The position numbers and the translations under genes were made by a program. The notes beneath the pieces are model-generated. The model saw only the letters and a program-made list of their open reading frames with translations. It was not told the origin of the DNA and made no database searches. From positions 1 through 20,070 of IMG/VR virus record IMGVR_UViG_3300020438_000370: a stretch of DNA of 20,070 nucleotides; one strand, given 5' to 3'. The stretch is from a virus. Shown here piece by piece: positions 14,138 through 20,070 of this stretch. The number at the start of each line of letters is the position of its first letter. Positions within the stretch are counted from its first letter, which is position 1.

Positions 14138-14268
14138 GTCTTATTATTGTTATATTTAAACAGTATTTTAGGGATATTAAGGGACTCAGTTGTTCTATGT
14201 AAAGGGGTTTATTTAGACAATGAGTTATACATCTGTGCTGAGTCCTTTATAATTATAAGGAAAAACAA
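14138..14268 (+). promoter_or_regulatory. Structured leader before the nuclease gene, possible SD switch
   Basis: AAGGGACTCAG (14179-14189) pairs with CTGAGTCCTTT (14238-14248), 11 bp with one G-U. Immediately inside, TTGTTCTA (14190-14197) pairs with TAGACAA (14214-14220) with one bulge, and ATGTA (14197-14201) can pair with TACAT (14228-14232) to make a pseudoknot-type topology. The 3' arm includes TCCTT, which can instead pair with the next gene's AAGGA (14257-14261) through TCCTT.ATAA/TTATAAGGA. The two folds exclude each other, as in a translational switch. Pairing is seen; switching is inferred. Confidence 0.45.
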
Positions 14269-15036
14269 ATGGGTATTAATTCAACAAAAAATAGTATTGT
14301 CTTAGATACGTATTCTAAATATATACAAGACAAACAAAAAGAAAATGAATTAAATCGTAAAGAAAACAATCCTAATTCTTATTTTAGTGCATCAAGTGCT
14401 GGTTCATGTAGATTAAAACAATTCTTTCAATTATCAAATGCTGAAAAGAAAGAAATGGATGATAGGTCTGGAAGATTGATGAGACTTGGTACAATTGTAC
14501 ATAAAGATATAGAATATGCTTTAGTTAAATACACACAAGATATTTATAAAGACACAGGGATGATTTCATTAATTGAACATTTTATACAAATACCAAGATT
14601 AAGAGTTCAAGGAACTTTAGACGTTGCATTTGTACATGAAGAAAATAAATATGCAGAAATAACAGATATAAAAACTGTGCATAGTTATAAATGGAAAAAA
14701 ATGTTTGGTAGAAAAAATCAAAGAGATTTTAATCCAAGTGTAAATTATGAATTACAAATTGGTACATATGCATTAGGTCTTATGGAAGAGTTTAGTTTTT
14801 TAAATCATGACAATATAAAAATGTCATTAACATGGTATAAAAAAGAAACAAGTGATGTAAGAGTGAGCAATATACCAAGTTACTGGATAGAACAAGCAGA
14901 AAACTATTGGAGTAAAATAAACAAAAGAATATATGAAGAGGACGCGATACCTAGTGTCGGAGAAGAAGATACACCAGTATATGACTGGGAATGTAATTAC
15001 TGTCCTTATTATGAAATAACTTGCAAAGGAGCATAA
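14269..15036 (+). CDS. Cas4/RecB-like PD-(D/E)XK nuclease with Fe-S cysteines
   Basis: This 255-aa exonuclease-like protein shows FSASSAGSCRLKQFF (C47), LGTIVH (H78), VQGTLD (D118), AEITDIK (the D-x-K core, D133-K135) and QIGTYALG (Q163-Y167). It ends in a cysteine trio, WECNYCPYYEITC (C242, C245, C252). With C47 these make the four cysteines of the 4Fe-4S cluster in Cas4 and AddB. The H-D-(D/E)xK-Q..Y order is that of RecB/Cas4 nucleases. It would resect DNA ends for the annealing protein encoded next. It starts after the structured leader with the AAGGAAAAACAA signal. Confidence 0.9.
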   Translation: MGINSTKNSIVLDTYSKYIQDKQKENELNRKENNPNSYFSASSAGSCRLKQFFQLSNAEKKEMDDRSGRLMRLGTIVHKDIEYALVKYTQDIYKDTGMISLIEHFIQIPRLRVQGTLDVAFVHEENKYAEITDIKTVHSYKWKKMFGRKNQRDFNPSVNYELQIGTYALGLMEEFSFLNHDNIKMSLTWYKKETSDVRVSNIPSYWIEQAENYWSKINKRIYEEDAIPSVGEEDTPVYDWECNYCPYYEITCKGA

Positions 15037-15037
15037 A

Positions 15038-15664
15038 ATGCCAAAGAAAAAACAAGATAATACATTACAAGAAATCGATAACGAGAATATGGAATTAGAT
15101 GCACATAGAGTTAGATTTCAAAACATAGCAATAACTCATGGTTTAGTAAGTAATATGAAAACACCTAAAGCTTATATAAAAGATAAAATGGGTATGGATT
15201 ATGTAGAGATTGGATACATGAAACAGACTGCTGATAGACATTATCCTGGCTGGAGTTGGCAAATTATTAGTACAGAGTTTGCTGGTACAGAAGCATTTGT
15301 AGTACATGGCAGACTGATGTGGTATGATAGTGGTGTTAAAAGAATAGGTGATATGACAGCTGCACATCGTATACAAAAAAAGAAAGGTAGTTCTGAATAT
15401 GTTGATTTAGGTAACGACATTAAGTCAGCAAATACAGACTGCATGAAGAAAGCATTTAATATGTATATGAATATTGCAGATGATGTTTATCGCAATCAAG
15501 TAGAAGATACAGAATTAACAGAACAACAAAAAGATTCTATATTAGCACTTGCAGAAAGCATAAATAAAGAAACAAAAAGTCAAATAGAAAAACTAATAGA
15601 AAATGGTGATTTACACGCTTTGAATTACAAAGGTTCATTTAATAAACTTTCAAGAAAAGCGTAA
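15038..15664 (+). CDS. Single-strand annealing protein (Rad52/ERF-like)
   Basis: In this 208-aa protein, residues about 70-155 show YPGWSWQI, then VVHGRLMWYDSGVKRIGD, then NDIKSANTDCMKKAFN and NIADDVYR. This is the order of Rad52-family/Sak-type single-strand annealing proteins ('GW...i', 'V.G.L', 'D..K.A.TD.lKKA...', 'iA.D.Y'). The rest is charged helix. It would anneal or exchange single strands made by the nuclease just upstream (one base between genes) and protected by the SSB-like protein at 16398. SD AAGGAG. ERF or RecT families remain possible; the Rad52-like group fits best by eye. Confidence 0.75.
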   Translation: MPKKKQDNTLQEIDNENMELDAHRVRFQNIAITHGLVSNMKTPKAYIKDKMGMDYVEIGYMKQTADRHYPGWSWQIISTEFAGTEAFVVHGRLMWYDSGVKRIGDMTAAHRIQKKKGSSEYVDLGNDIKSANTDCMKKAFNMYMNIADDVYRNQVEDTELTEQQKDSILALAESINKETKSQIEKLIENGDLHALNYKGSFNKLSRKA

Positions 15665-15705
15665 TGATTGCTATAATAACTAATAAAAAAGAAAAGGAAA
15701 ACAAC

Positions 15706-15882
15706 ATGATAGAAATTACACAAAAAGACTTTCTTGAGTATAAAGCAATACAAGAAAGTGGTCAGTTTAATATGTTTGACCCACAAGCAAGAGAGATGAC
15801 AAATCTTTCTAAAGAACAATGGGTTAAAATAATGCAAGAATACAAAAAGTTAAACGAAGCTTGGGGTAATGATGACAAATAA
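15706..15882 (+). CDS. Small 58-aa protein with SGxxNMFD motif
   Basis: I chose the ATG at 15706, which follows AAAAGGAAAACAAC; an in-frame ATG 42 bases earlier lacks an SD. Residues 14-26 contain ESGQFNMFDPQA, and the rest, SKEQWVKIMQEYKKLN, is helical. The SG..NMFD element recurs in many small phage proteins (DUF5049-like), for which I know no function. The gene lies in the recombination block between the annealing protein and the SSB-like gene. Confidence 0.7.
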   Translation: MIEITQKDFLEYKAIQESGQFNMFDPQAREMTNLSKEQWVKIMQEYKKLNEAWGNDDK

Positions 15883-16126
15883 TATTAACGAAGAACTTTT
15901 GCAAAAGGGTTTGAGTTATACTGTTGGTATAAATGATGGAAAAGTATTTGATAGAGTTGTGTATAAAGGAACTAGAAATATTATGGGTAAACAGATTATG
16001 TGTTTTGAAACAGAACATAAAGAAACTGTCACTGTAAATCCTAGTTATTTTTCATATTCAATAGAAGATAATGGATACTTTCCACAACCTGAAGACTTTA
16101 ATAATAACAACAAAGGAAAACAATAA
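15869..16126 (+). CDS. 85-aa hypothetical protein
   Basis: A beta-rich small protein (KGLSYTVGINDGKVFDRVVY, then ETVTVNPSYFSYSI) with a low-complexity N/K/Q tail. The pattern could be an SH3-like or OB-like barrel, but no family is recognised. The start could be 15869 or the adjacent ATG at 15872, and it overlaps the preceding gene by 14 bp. Its TAA overlaps the next ATG. Confidence 0.65.
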   Translation: MMTNNINEELLQKGLSYTVGINDGKVFDRVVYKGTRNIMGKQIMCFETEHKETVTVNPSYFSYSIEDNGYFPQPEDFNNNNKGKQ

Positions 16127-16401
16127 TGGGAAGAATAACTATAGCAGAAATGGAAGACCTAAAGAAAAAAGGTTTGCTTGATAATAAAGCAGTAGAAGAA
16201 ATGCAGAAAAGTGGTATTGTTGGTACAAGAAGAAGAGGAATAAGAAGATACATGAAAGATGGTAAAGGGAATCAAGTTACACCTCAATTATATTTTAGAG
16301 GTCTTTCTAAAACTGGAGAATACTCAAAGAAAATGACAGAGTTCAAAGATGAATTCGTTAAACTAGTAAACAAATACACAACAGAAGGGAAAAATAAATG
16401 A
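16126..16401 (+). CDS. 91-aa basic hypothetical protein
   Basis: The product begins MGRITIAEMEDLKKKGLLDN and has a basic GTRRRGIRRYMKDG stretch (about 32-46) and a helical end. This suits a nucleic-acid-binding or recombination accessory protein, but no domain is recognised. The initiation region AAAGGAAAACAATA recurs before several genes of this operon. It overlaps the SSB-like gene by four bases. Confidence 0.65.
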   Translation: MGRITIAEMEDLKKKGLLDNKAVEEMQKSGIVGTRRRGIRRYMKDGKGNQVTPQLYFRGLSKTGEYSKKMTEFKDEFVKLVNKYTTEGKNK

Positions 16402-17012
16402 AAGATGTAGGTGCTACATTCGATAAGTCAAAACAAAGTTACTTACCAATAGAAGCTGGTAAATATCCAGCACATATTAGTTCTGTTTATGAAAGAGAAC
16501 TTAATACTAAAGCAGGTAAAGCTATTGTTGTTAATATGTCTTATGATATAGCAGAAGATGTTAAAGACATTACTCAAAAAGTCTATAAGATGGATGGATA
16601 TGAGTATGAGTTAAATGCAGATGGAAACAAAATACCTGTTAACGATAAAGACGGAAAACCTGTCTTAGCAGCTTGTAAACATCTGTCAGGTAAACAATTT
16701 AGAGATAATGGTACTTTCTTATTCTTAGAAGAAAAATCAGCAGGTAAGAATGGTAGATATTATAGTCTATTACAGAATCTCGGAATAGAAATTAAAGAAG
16801 ACGGAAAGTTACCTTTAATAGAAGAAGAAGATGTAGTAGGTTTACCTGTATTCATTACTTTAAAATCTGAAACTTATGTTACAAAAGATACTAAAGACTT
16901 GCCAGAAGCTGAACAAGAAGTAAGAACAGCATGGAAAGTTGATAAAGTAGATTCATGGGCAGATGGTGTTAAAGTAAGCAAAGAAGAAATGGAAGAAGAC
17001 TTACCATTTTAA
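16398..17012 (+). CDS. SSB-like single-stranded DNA-binding protein
   Basis: This 204-aa protein shows beta-rich segments alternating with basic turns (GKYPAHISSVYERE, GKAIVVNMSYDI, then a long basic loop) and ends in MEEDLPF. An acidic C-terminus finishing in (D/E)(I/L)PF is the hallmark of SSB proteins (bacterial DDDIPF), which use it to recruit replication and repair partners. Together with the neighbouring nuclease and annealing protein, a DUF669-like ssDNA-binding role fits. I see no clear Pfam-type signature in the core, so the call rests on tail and context. The SD AAGGGA lies before the ATG. Confidence 0.7.
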   Translation: MKDVGATFDKSKQSYLPIEAGKYPAHISSVYERELNTKAGKAIVVNMSYDIAEDVKDITQKVYKMDGYEYELNADGNKIPVNDKDGKPVLAACKHLSGKQFRDNGTFLFLEEKSAGKNGRYYSLLQNLGIEIKEDGKLPLIEEEDVVGLPVFITLKSETYVTKDTKDLPEAEQEVRTAWKVDKVDSWADGVKVSKEEMEEDLPF

Positions 17013-17155
17013 ATTAAATCCTTTTATGTAGCAAAAGGACAGGTGGCAATAAAAAAATGTTCATCTGGAGTTGGCTGGGTTTTGGCTACAAATAATGTTA
17101 ATTTTGGTAAAGTGGGCATTATTCAAAACCCAAAATTTTAAAAGGAAAAACAAAC
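17013..17155 (+). promoter_or_regulatory. Riboswitch-like structured leader with pseudoknot and duplicated SD
   Basis: Hairpin 1: TCCTTTT (17019-17025), loop ATGTAGC (17026-17032), AAAAGGA (17033-17039), 7 bp perfect. Helix 2: TGGGTTTTG (17076-17084) with CAAAACCCA (17124-17132), 9 bp perfect, stacked on AATAATG (17091-17097) with CATTATT (17117-17123). The six bases bulged between those helices, GCTACA (17085-17090), match loop 1's TGTAGC perfectly (6-bp pseudoknot). AAAAGGA recurs at 17140-17146 as the next gene's SD, so the TCCTTTT arm could pair with either copy. Helices are directly visible; function is inferred. It overlaps a 12-codon upstream ORF (17057-17095). Confidence 0.5.
17057..17095 (+). 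CDS. Candidate 12-aa leader peptide (aromatic-rich)
   Basis: Within the structured leader, ATG at 17057 opens MFIWSWLGFGYK then TAA. AGGTGG lies 10 bases before it. Five of twelve residues are aromatic (F, W, W, F, Y). It spans the 5' arm of helix 2 and the pseudoknot strand, so a ribosome here would disrupt both. A leader-peptide attenuation role is speculative; the ORF could be chance in AT-rich sequence. Confidence 0.25.
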   Translation: MFIWSWLGFGYK

Positions 17156-17383
17156 ATGACAAAACAATTAGAATCAGTAACTATTAAATTTACAAAAAAC
17201 GAACTTAGACTTTTAATTAGAGCTTTATATGTAACTAAAAAAACAAATATGCTTTATGCAGAATGGACATCTAATGAATTATGGGAAACACCAGACCAGT
17301 ATGCCATAACAGCGTTTAGAGCATTATCAAAAGATTTAACAAAAATTGAAAATAAAATTAGAGAGGAGGAAGGTCTTGGGTAA
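17156..17383 (+). CDS. 75-aa hypothetical protein
   Basis: The product begins MTKQLESVTIKFTKNELRLL and has a basic helical centre with LLIRALYVTKKT and an acidic end (KIENKIREEEGLG). No family is recognised. The start has the strongest SD region of the operon (AAAAGGAAAAACAAAC), and this SD may be masked by the upstream RNA element. Its end overlaps the start region of the next gene. Confidence 0.65.
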   Translation: MTKQLESVTIKFTKNELRLLIRALYVTKKTNMLYAEWTSNELWETPDQYAITAFRALSKDLTKIENKIREEEGLG

Positions 17384-17672
17384 AATGAAAAAATTTTCTA
17401 TGGAACAAGCAGCTGACATGGAATCAGATATGGTATTTCACGAATGTGAAGATAAAACTGTTAATAAACTTATGCAAAAATTTTCTGATAGAGCTATTAA
17501 ATCTAATAATAAACACGGAAACACAATTGACCAAGTGAATAAAAATCAGATAGAGTGGGCAGTAGAAGCTTTAGAAGAAGCTATGGATATGTGTGTTTAT
17601 TTACAAAGATTAATAGATATGATGCTAGATACAGAACAAGAAAGGAGAGGTAATGTACGTAACTTGTCCTAA
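17376..17672 (+). CDS. Possible MazG-like protein
   Basis: I favour the TTG start at 17376, six bases after an AGGAGG, with an ATG at 17385 as the alternative. The product (98 aa) has FSDRAIKSNNKHGNTI followed by the helix QIEWAVEALEEAMDMCVYLQ. This resembles the 'R..KyG....d....W...a.eE..D...Yl' core of MazG/dNTP pyrophosphohydrolase-like proteins (E..E...D). Only the C-terminal half of the motif is visible and the usual second acidic helix is not obvious, so nucleotide hydrolysis is a weak inference. Confidence 0.5.
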   Translation: MGKMKKFSMEQAADMESDMVFHECEDKTVNKLMQKFSDRAIKSNNKHGNTIDQVNKNQIEWAVEALEEAMDMCVYLQRLIDMMLDTEQERRGNVRNLS

Positions 17673-18126
17673 TTGTAGGAATAAATTTAAAGCAAAAAAA
17701 AGAGTGCAACCTGTAAGTGAATATGAAATTGCAAAAATGATGGAAGACAAAGATAAAAAATACAAAGAGTTAGTAAAACAAATAATTGATAGAATAAGAA
17801 GAAACATTCCTTCAGAAAATAAAAAACAATCTATTTATAATTTTATTGAAAAAATATCAAACTATCCTATACTAACAATTAGCAGAGCATATAATATGTA
17901 TATTACAAAAGGTTATTTTTGGCAAAGTAAAGGATTTAACTATTTTATGAAAATGGTTGAAACAGTTGATGAAGATTGGGTAAAATATGAAGACAATCAA
18001 AAAAAGAAATTTGGTACATCACCTAAAACAATAGAATGGAATAAAAATGACAAAAGTAAAAACAGTAAAAGCAAATCCAGTAAAAAAGAAACTAACAGCA
18101 GAAGAAGTAAATCAGTTAATAGATGA
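17653..18126 (+). CDS. 157-aa protein with a single CxxC and basic tail
   Basis: It begins MYVTCPNCRNKFKAKKRVQP, one CPNC knuckle with no second pair in the gene, so a complete zinc ribbon would need dimerisation. The middle is helical and basic, with SRAYNMYITKGYFWQSKGFN. The tail (about residues 127-157) is K/S/N-rich and overlaps the next gene by 80 bp in another frame. SD GGAGAGG sits just before the ATG, which lies 20 bp inside the previous gene. A DNA- or RNA-binding role is plausible, but no family is recognised. Confidence 0.65.
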   Translation: MYVTCPNCRNKFKAKKRVQPVSEYEIAKMMEDKDKKYKELVKQIIDRIRRNIPSENKKQSIYNFIEKISNYPILTISRAYNMYITKGYFWQSKGFNYFMKMVETVDEDWVKYEDNQKKKFGTSPKTIEWNKNDKSKNSKSKSSKKETNSRRSKSVNR

Positions 18127-18223
18127 AGCATTAGAATCTTTCTCTGAAGCAATGTATGAAGAGTTTGAAGAAATGCAGAAATTAATTGATGAAATGAGAG
18201 AACGACTAGGTTTCGTAGAATAA
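18047..18223 (+). CDS. Small 58-aa acidic helical protein
   Basis: The ATG at 18047 (GGA nine bases upstream) opens a 58-codon frame ending at TAA 18221-18223. The product begins MTKVKTVKANPVKKKLTAEE and continues as an acidic amphipathic helix (SFSEAMYEEFEEMQKLIDEM). Its first 27 codons overlap the K/S-rich tail of the previous gene in the +1 frame. The composition change (basic head, acidic coil) looks like a real small protein. The next gene begins 21 bases later. Confidence 0.6.
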   Translation: MTKVKTVKANPVKKKLTAEEVNQLIDEALESFSEAMYEEFEEMQKLIDEMRERLGFVE

Positions 18224-18244
18224 AAAAACAAAAGGAGAAAAACA

Positions 18245-19003
18245 ATGAAAGATACATTCTTTCCAGTAAAAGAAGATACTATATATACAGGCAAAGGTAA
18301 TGAAAGTGGTTATAAGTTTATTATGCGAGAAGACACAGACGAAATTTTAAGTTGTGTAACTGATTCGTATAAACTTATTAAAAATAAAGATGTTGTAGAT
18401 AAAGTATTAAAGATATTTAAAAAGAAGAAAATTAAAAATAACTTTGTAGGGTCAAGACAATTTTCTAATGGTGCTAAAACAACTTACACTTGGAATCTAA
18501 CTAATCAAAAAGTAGAAACAAATAAAGGAGAAGAACATTATCCACAAATAATATTGGTTAATAGTTATAATGCAACAACACAGTTATCTTTTCTAGCTGG
18601 GGTATTTAGATTAGTTTGTAGCAATGGTTTAGTTATAGGACATACTGTTGGCAACAAAACTAACAGACATTCTATATATAATACTGAATTAGAAAAGATA
18701 GATGAATATGTTGATAAAACTATTGATTCTATTGATAAAGTATTTACTAAAGATTTTCCAACACTTGTGAATACTAAATATAATAATAGACACACTAATC
18801 AATTCTTAAAACTATTTCCTGATTTTATTATGGGCGATTTAGTTAAGTATTTAAGTAGTTACAATATTCAAACATATTGGGATTTATTAAATGCAGCTAC
18901 TTTTGTAGCAACTCATAGAATGAATAAGAAATATGAATCAACATTTAAGTTTGAAGAATCATTATATCCTAAAGTTGTTAAGTGGGCTAAAGCAGAAGCA
19001 TGA
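18245..19003 (+). CDS. DUF932 family protein
   Basis: This 252-aa protein contains the QIILVNSYNATTQLSFLAG then FRLVCSNGLVIGHTVG core (residues about 100-135), the signature of the DUF932/TIGR03299 phage/plasmid-like family. A C-terminal helical region with HRMNKKYESTFKFEESLYPK follows. Biochemical function is unknown, but members often lie with DNA replication or recombination genes, as here. A strong AAAGGAG start region is present. It overlaps the methyltransferase by four bases (ATGA). Confidence 0.88.
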   Translation: MKDTFFPVKEDTIYTGKGNESGYKFIMREDTDEILSCVTDSYKLIKNKDVVDKVLKIFKKKKIKNNFVGSRQFSNGAKTTYTWNLTNQKVETNKGEEHYPQIILVNSYNATTQLSFLAGVFRLVCSNGLVIGHTVGNKTNRHSIYNTELEKIDEYVDKTIDSIDKVFTKDFPTLVNTKYNNRHTNQFLKLFPDFIMGDLVKYLSSYNIQTYWDLLNAATFVATHRMNKKYESTFKFEESLYPKVVKWAKAEA

Positions 19004-19854
19004 CATCTTTAGAGTTTTATGACTGTCCAGTTGTAATTCCATATTATGGTGGGAAGTTTAGGTTGAGCAAACAGCTTATTCCTTTACTTCCTAACCATAG
19101 CAGATACATTGAAGTTTTTTCTGGAGGACTAAGTATGTTTTTTAGAAAATCTAAATGTGACTATACAGTTATAAATGACATAGACAATGATATAATTAAT
19201 CTATATAGATGTTTAAGTGAAAAGTATGATGAATTTATTGATACATTACTATGGGTTCCTAAGAGCAGACAGATGTTTGAAGAAGCAAGGCATGAAGTAC
19301 ATTACAGCAAAGTAATAAAAATGCCTAATGTATTAAGAGCAGTTAAATATTTTTATTGTATTCGTAATGCTTTTAATAAAAATCCCAACTCTTCTTTTTC
19401 AAAAACATCATATTGGAATACAGAAGACATTATAGATAAATTAAAATACTCTGTAAAATATTTTAAAAATACCACAATTGAGAATATGGACTTTAGAAAA
19501 CTTGTTGTAGATTACAAACCTACATTGGGTGATATGTGGTACTTTGACCCTCCATATATTGTAGCTACAGAAAAAGGCGATTATTATATGGCGGACTTTG
19601 GATACGAAGAACATGAAGACTTGCGTGAATGTATTGATTTAGTAGATAGAAATGGTGGCAAGTTCATGATTAGTTACGATGACAAAGAAATAGTAAGAGA
19701 TATGTATTCTGATTATAATATAGTCGAAATACAAACTCAATATGCTGGTCGTACACAAAACGGATACAAAGAAGGTCAAAATACAAAATATTTTACTGAA
19801 CTAGTAATAATGAATTATGAAGAAAAAACACAAGTAGAAATGTTTAAGGAGTAA
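19000..19854 (+). CDS. DNA N6-adenine methyltransferase (Dam/D12 class)
   Basis: This 284-aa protein transfers methyl groups from S-adenosylmethionine to adenine. IPYYGGKFRLSKQLIPLLP (13-31) and YIEVFSGGLSMFF (36-48, the FxGG motif) form the AdoMet-binding part. WYFDPPYI (180-187) carries the catalytic DPPY motif. Fold and motif order match D12/Dam-type enzymes. No restriction partner is seen, so it is probably a solitary phage methylase for host-restriction evasion or replication timing. Target sequence cannot be read from the protein. It starts four bases inside the DUF932 gene and precedes the helicase. Confidence 0.93.
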   Translation: MTSLEFYDCPVVIPYYGGKFRLSKQLIPLLPNHSRYIEVFSGGLSMFFRKSKCDYTVINDIDNDIINLYRCLSEKYDEFIDTLLWVPKSRQMFEEARHEVHYSKVIKMPNVLRAVKYFYCIRNAFNKNPNSSFSKTSYWNTEDIIDKLKYSVKYFKNTTIENMDFRKLVVDYKPTLGDMWYFDPPYIVATEKGDYYMADFGYEEHEDLRECIDLVDRNGGKFMISYDDKEIVRDMYSDYNIVEIQTQYAGRTQNGYKEGQNTKYFTELVIMNYEEKTQVEMFKE

Positions 19855-19856
19855 AT

Positions 19857-20070
19857 ATGCAAGACACACCAAAAAATATTGATGCTGAACAAAGTGTTAT
19901 TGGTTGTATACTTGTTGGAGGTATTGCTACTTATGATAAAGTAAAACCATGGCTAAGAGATGATGAAGTATTTTATACAGAAATAAACAAACAGATATGG
20001 CAATCATTTCGTGAGTTAAAACAACAAAACACACCTATAGACACAATAACAGTATTAGAAAAATGTAAAG
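19857..20070 (+). CDS. DnaB-type replicative helicase, N-terminal part (cut by window end)
   Basis: The frame opens at ATG 19857 (SD AAGGAG) and runs off the right edge after 71 codons. The product begins MQDTPKNIDAEQSVIGCILV and continues to PIDTITVLEKCK. The NIDAEQSVIGCIL helix and the I(W)QSF..L......PIDTITV pattern are the DnaB N-terminal domain (PF00772). The ATPase domain lies outside the window. It would unwind DNA at the replication fork. Identity from the N-domain alone is good. Confidence 0.85.
   Translation, partial: MQDTPKNIDAEQSVIGCILVGGIATYDKVKPWLRDDEVFYTEINKQIWQSFRELKQQNTPIDTITVLEKCK

Noticed and set aside
14179-14248. tRNA-like closing stem before the nuclease gene
   Set aside because: Inner pairing is a pseudoknot-type arrangement and no T-arm is present.
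14248-14253. TATAAT as a promoter -10 for the nuclease gene
   Set aside because: A start about 7 nt downstream would remove the SD (14257-14261), and the -35 at 14225-14230 matches poorly.
17057-17075. GTTCATC resembling part of the glutamine (glnA/Downstream-peptide) riboswitch
   Set aside because: The conserved GGAAGTAGG segment that should follow is absent, and the surrounding helices differ.
1-20070. CRISPR array, insertion sequence, tRNA, integrase/att site, restriction partner for the methyltransferase
   Set aside because: None seen: no regularly spaced direct repeats, no transposase or integrase motifs, no convincing tRNA. The methyltransferase appears solitary within this window.

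Overview
The window is a stretch of an AT-rich, double-stranded DNA tailed phage (Caudoviricetes-type) genome. The virion genes (small and large terminase, portal, scaffold, capsid) and the phage DNA-metabolism genes show this. No integrase, repressor/Cro pair, tRNA, rRNA, insertion sequence or CRISPR array is visible, so nothing points to lysogeny. The host cannot be named from the sequence. Good Shine-Dalgarno (SD) sites (AAAGGA, AGGAG) precede most genes, so the host ribosome uses a normal anti-SD. The AT-rich, compact style resembles phages of low-GC aquatic bacteria, but that is inference.

Layout: two divergent gene blocks meet at a gene-free control region (about 11035-11344). The leftward block (11034 down to 1, minus strand) is the packaging and head module. 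In transcription order it has a small ORF, a putative small terminase, a zinc-ribbon metallophosphoesterase, a 70-aa ORF, the large terminase, a 38-aa very basic ORF, a 131-aa ORF, the portal, the scaffold, the major capsid protein, a coiled-coil virion protein with internal duplications, and the start of another virion-type gene cut by the window edge. Genes are tightly coupled, often by TAATG or ATGA overlaps.

The rightward block (11345 to 20070, plus strand) is the early DNA-metabolism module. It begins with unknown small proteins, one a 36-aa probable membrane peptide. Then come a small helix-turn-helix protein, a Cas4/RecB-like PD-(D/E)XK nuclease with an Fe-S cysteine pattern, a Rad52/ERF-like single-strand annealing protein, several small ORFs and an SSB-like protein ending in an acidic EEDLPF tip. 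It continues with a possible MazG-like protein, a DUF932 protein, a Dam-type adenine methyltransferase and the N-terminus of a DnaB-type helicase. The nuclease, annealing protein and SSB form a plausible recombination set feeding the replication genes downstream.

The least explained feature is RNA-level structure. Every gap over about 100 nt in the rightward operon (11615-11784, 12366-12632, 14138-14268, 17013-17155) holds long, nested inverted repeats, and in at least two the helices compete with a pairing that would mask the next gene's SD. The 17013-17155 element is the most elaborate: two helices, a 6-bp perfect loop-bulge pseudoknot, a duplicated AAAAGGA that is also the next SD, and an aromatic-rich 12-codon upstream ORF. 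The capsid gene has its SD inside a 13-of-14 paired hairpin. These are candidate cis-regulatory RNAs. All were found by eye, and folding and covariation tests have not been run.
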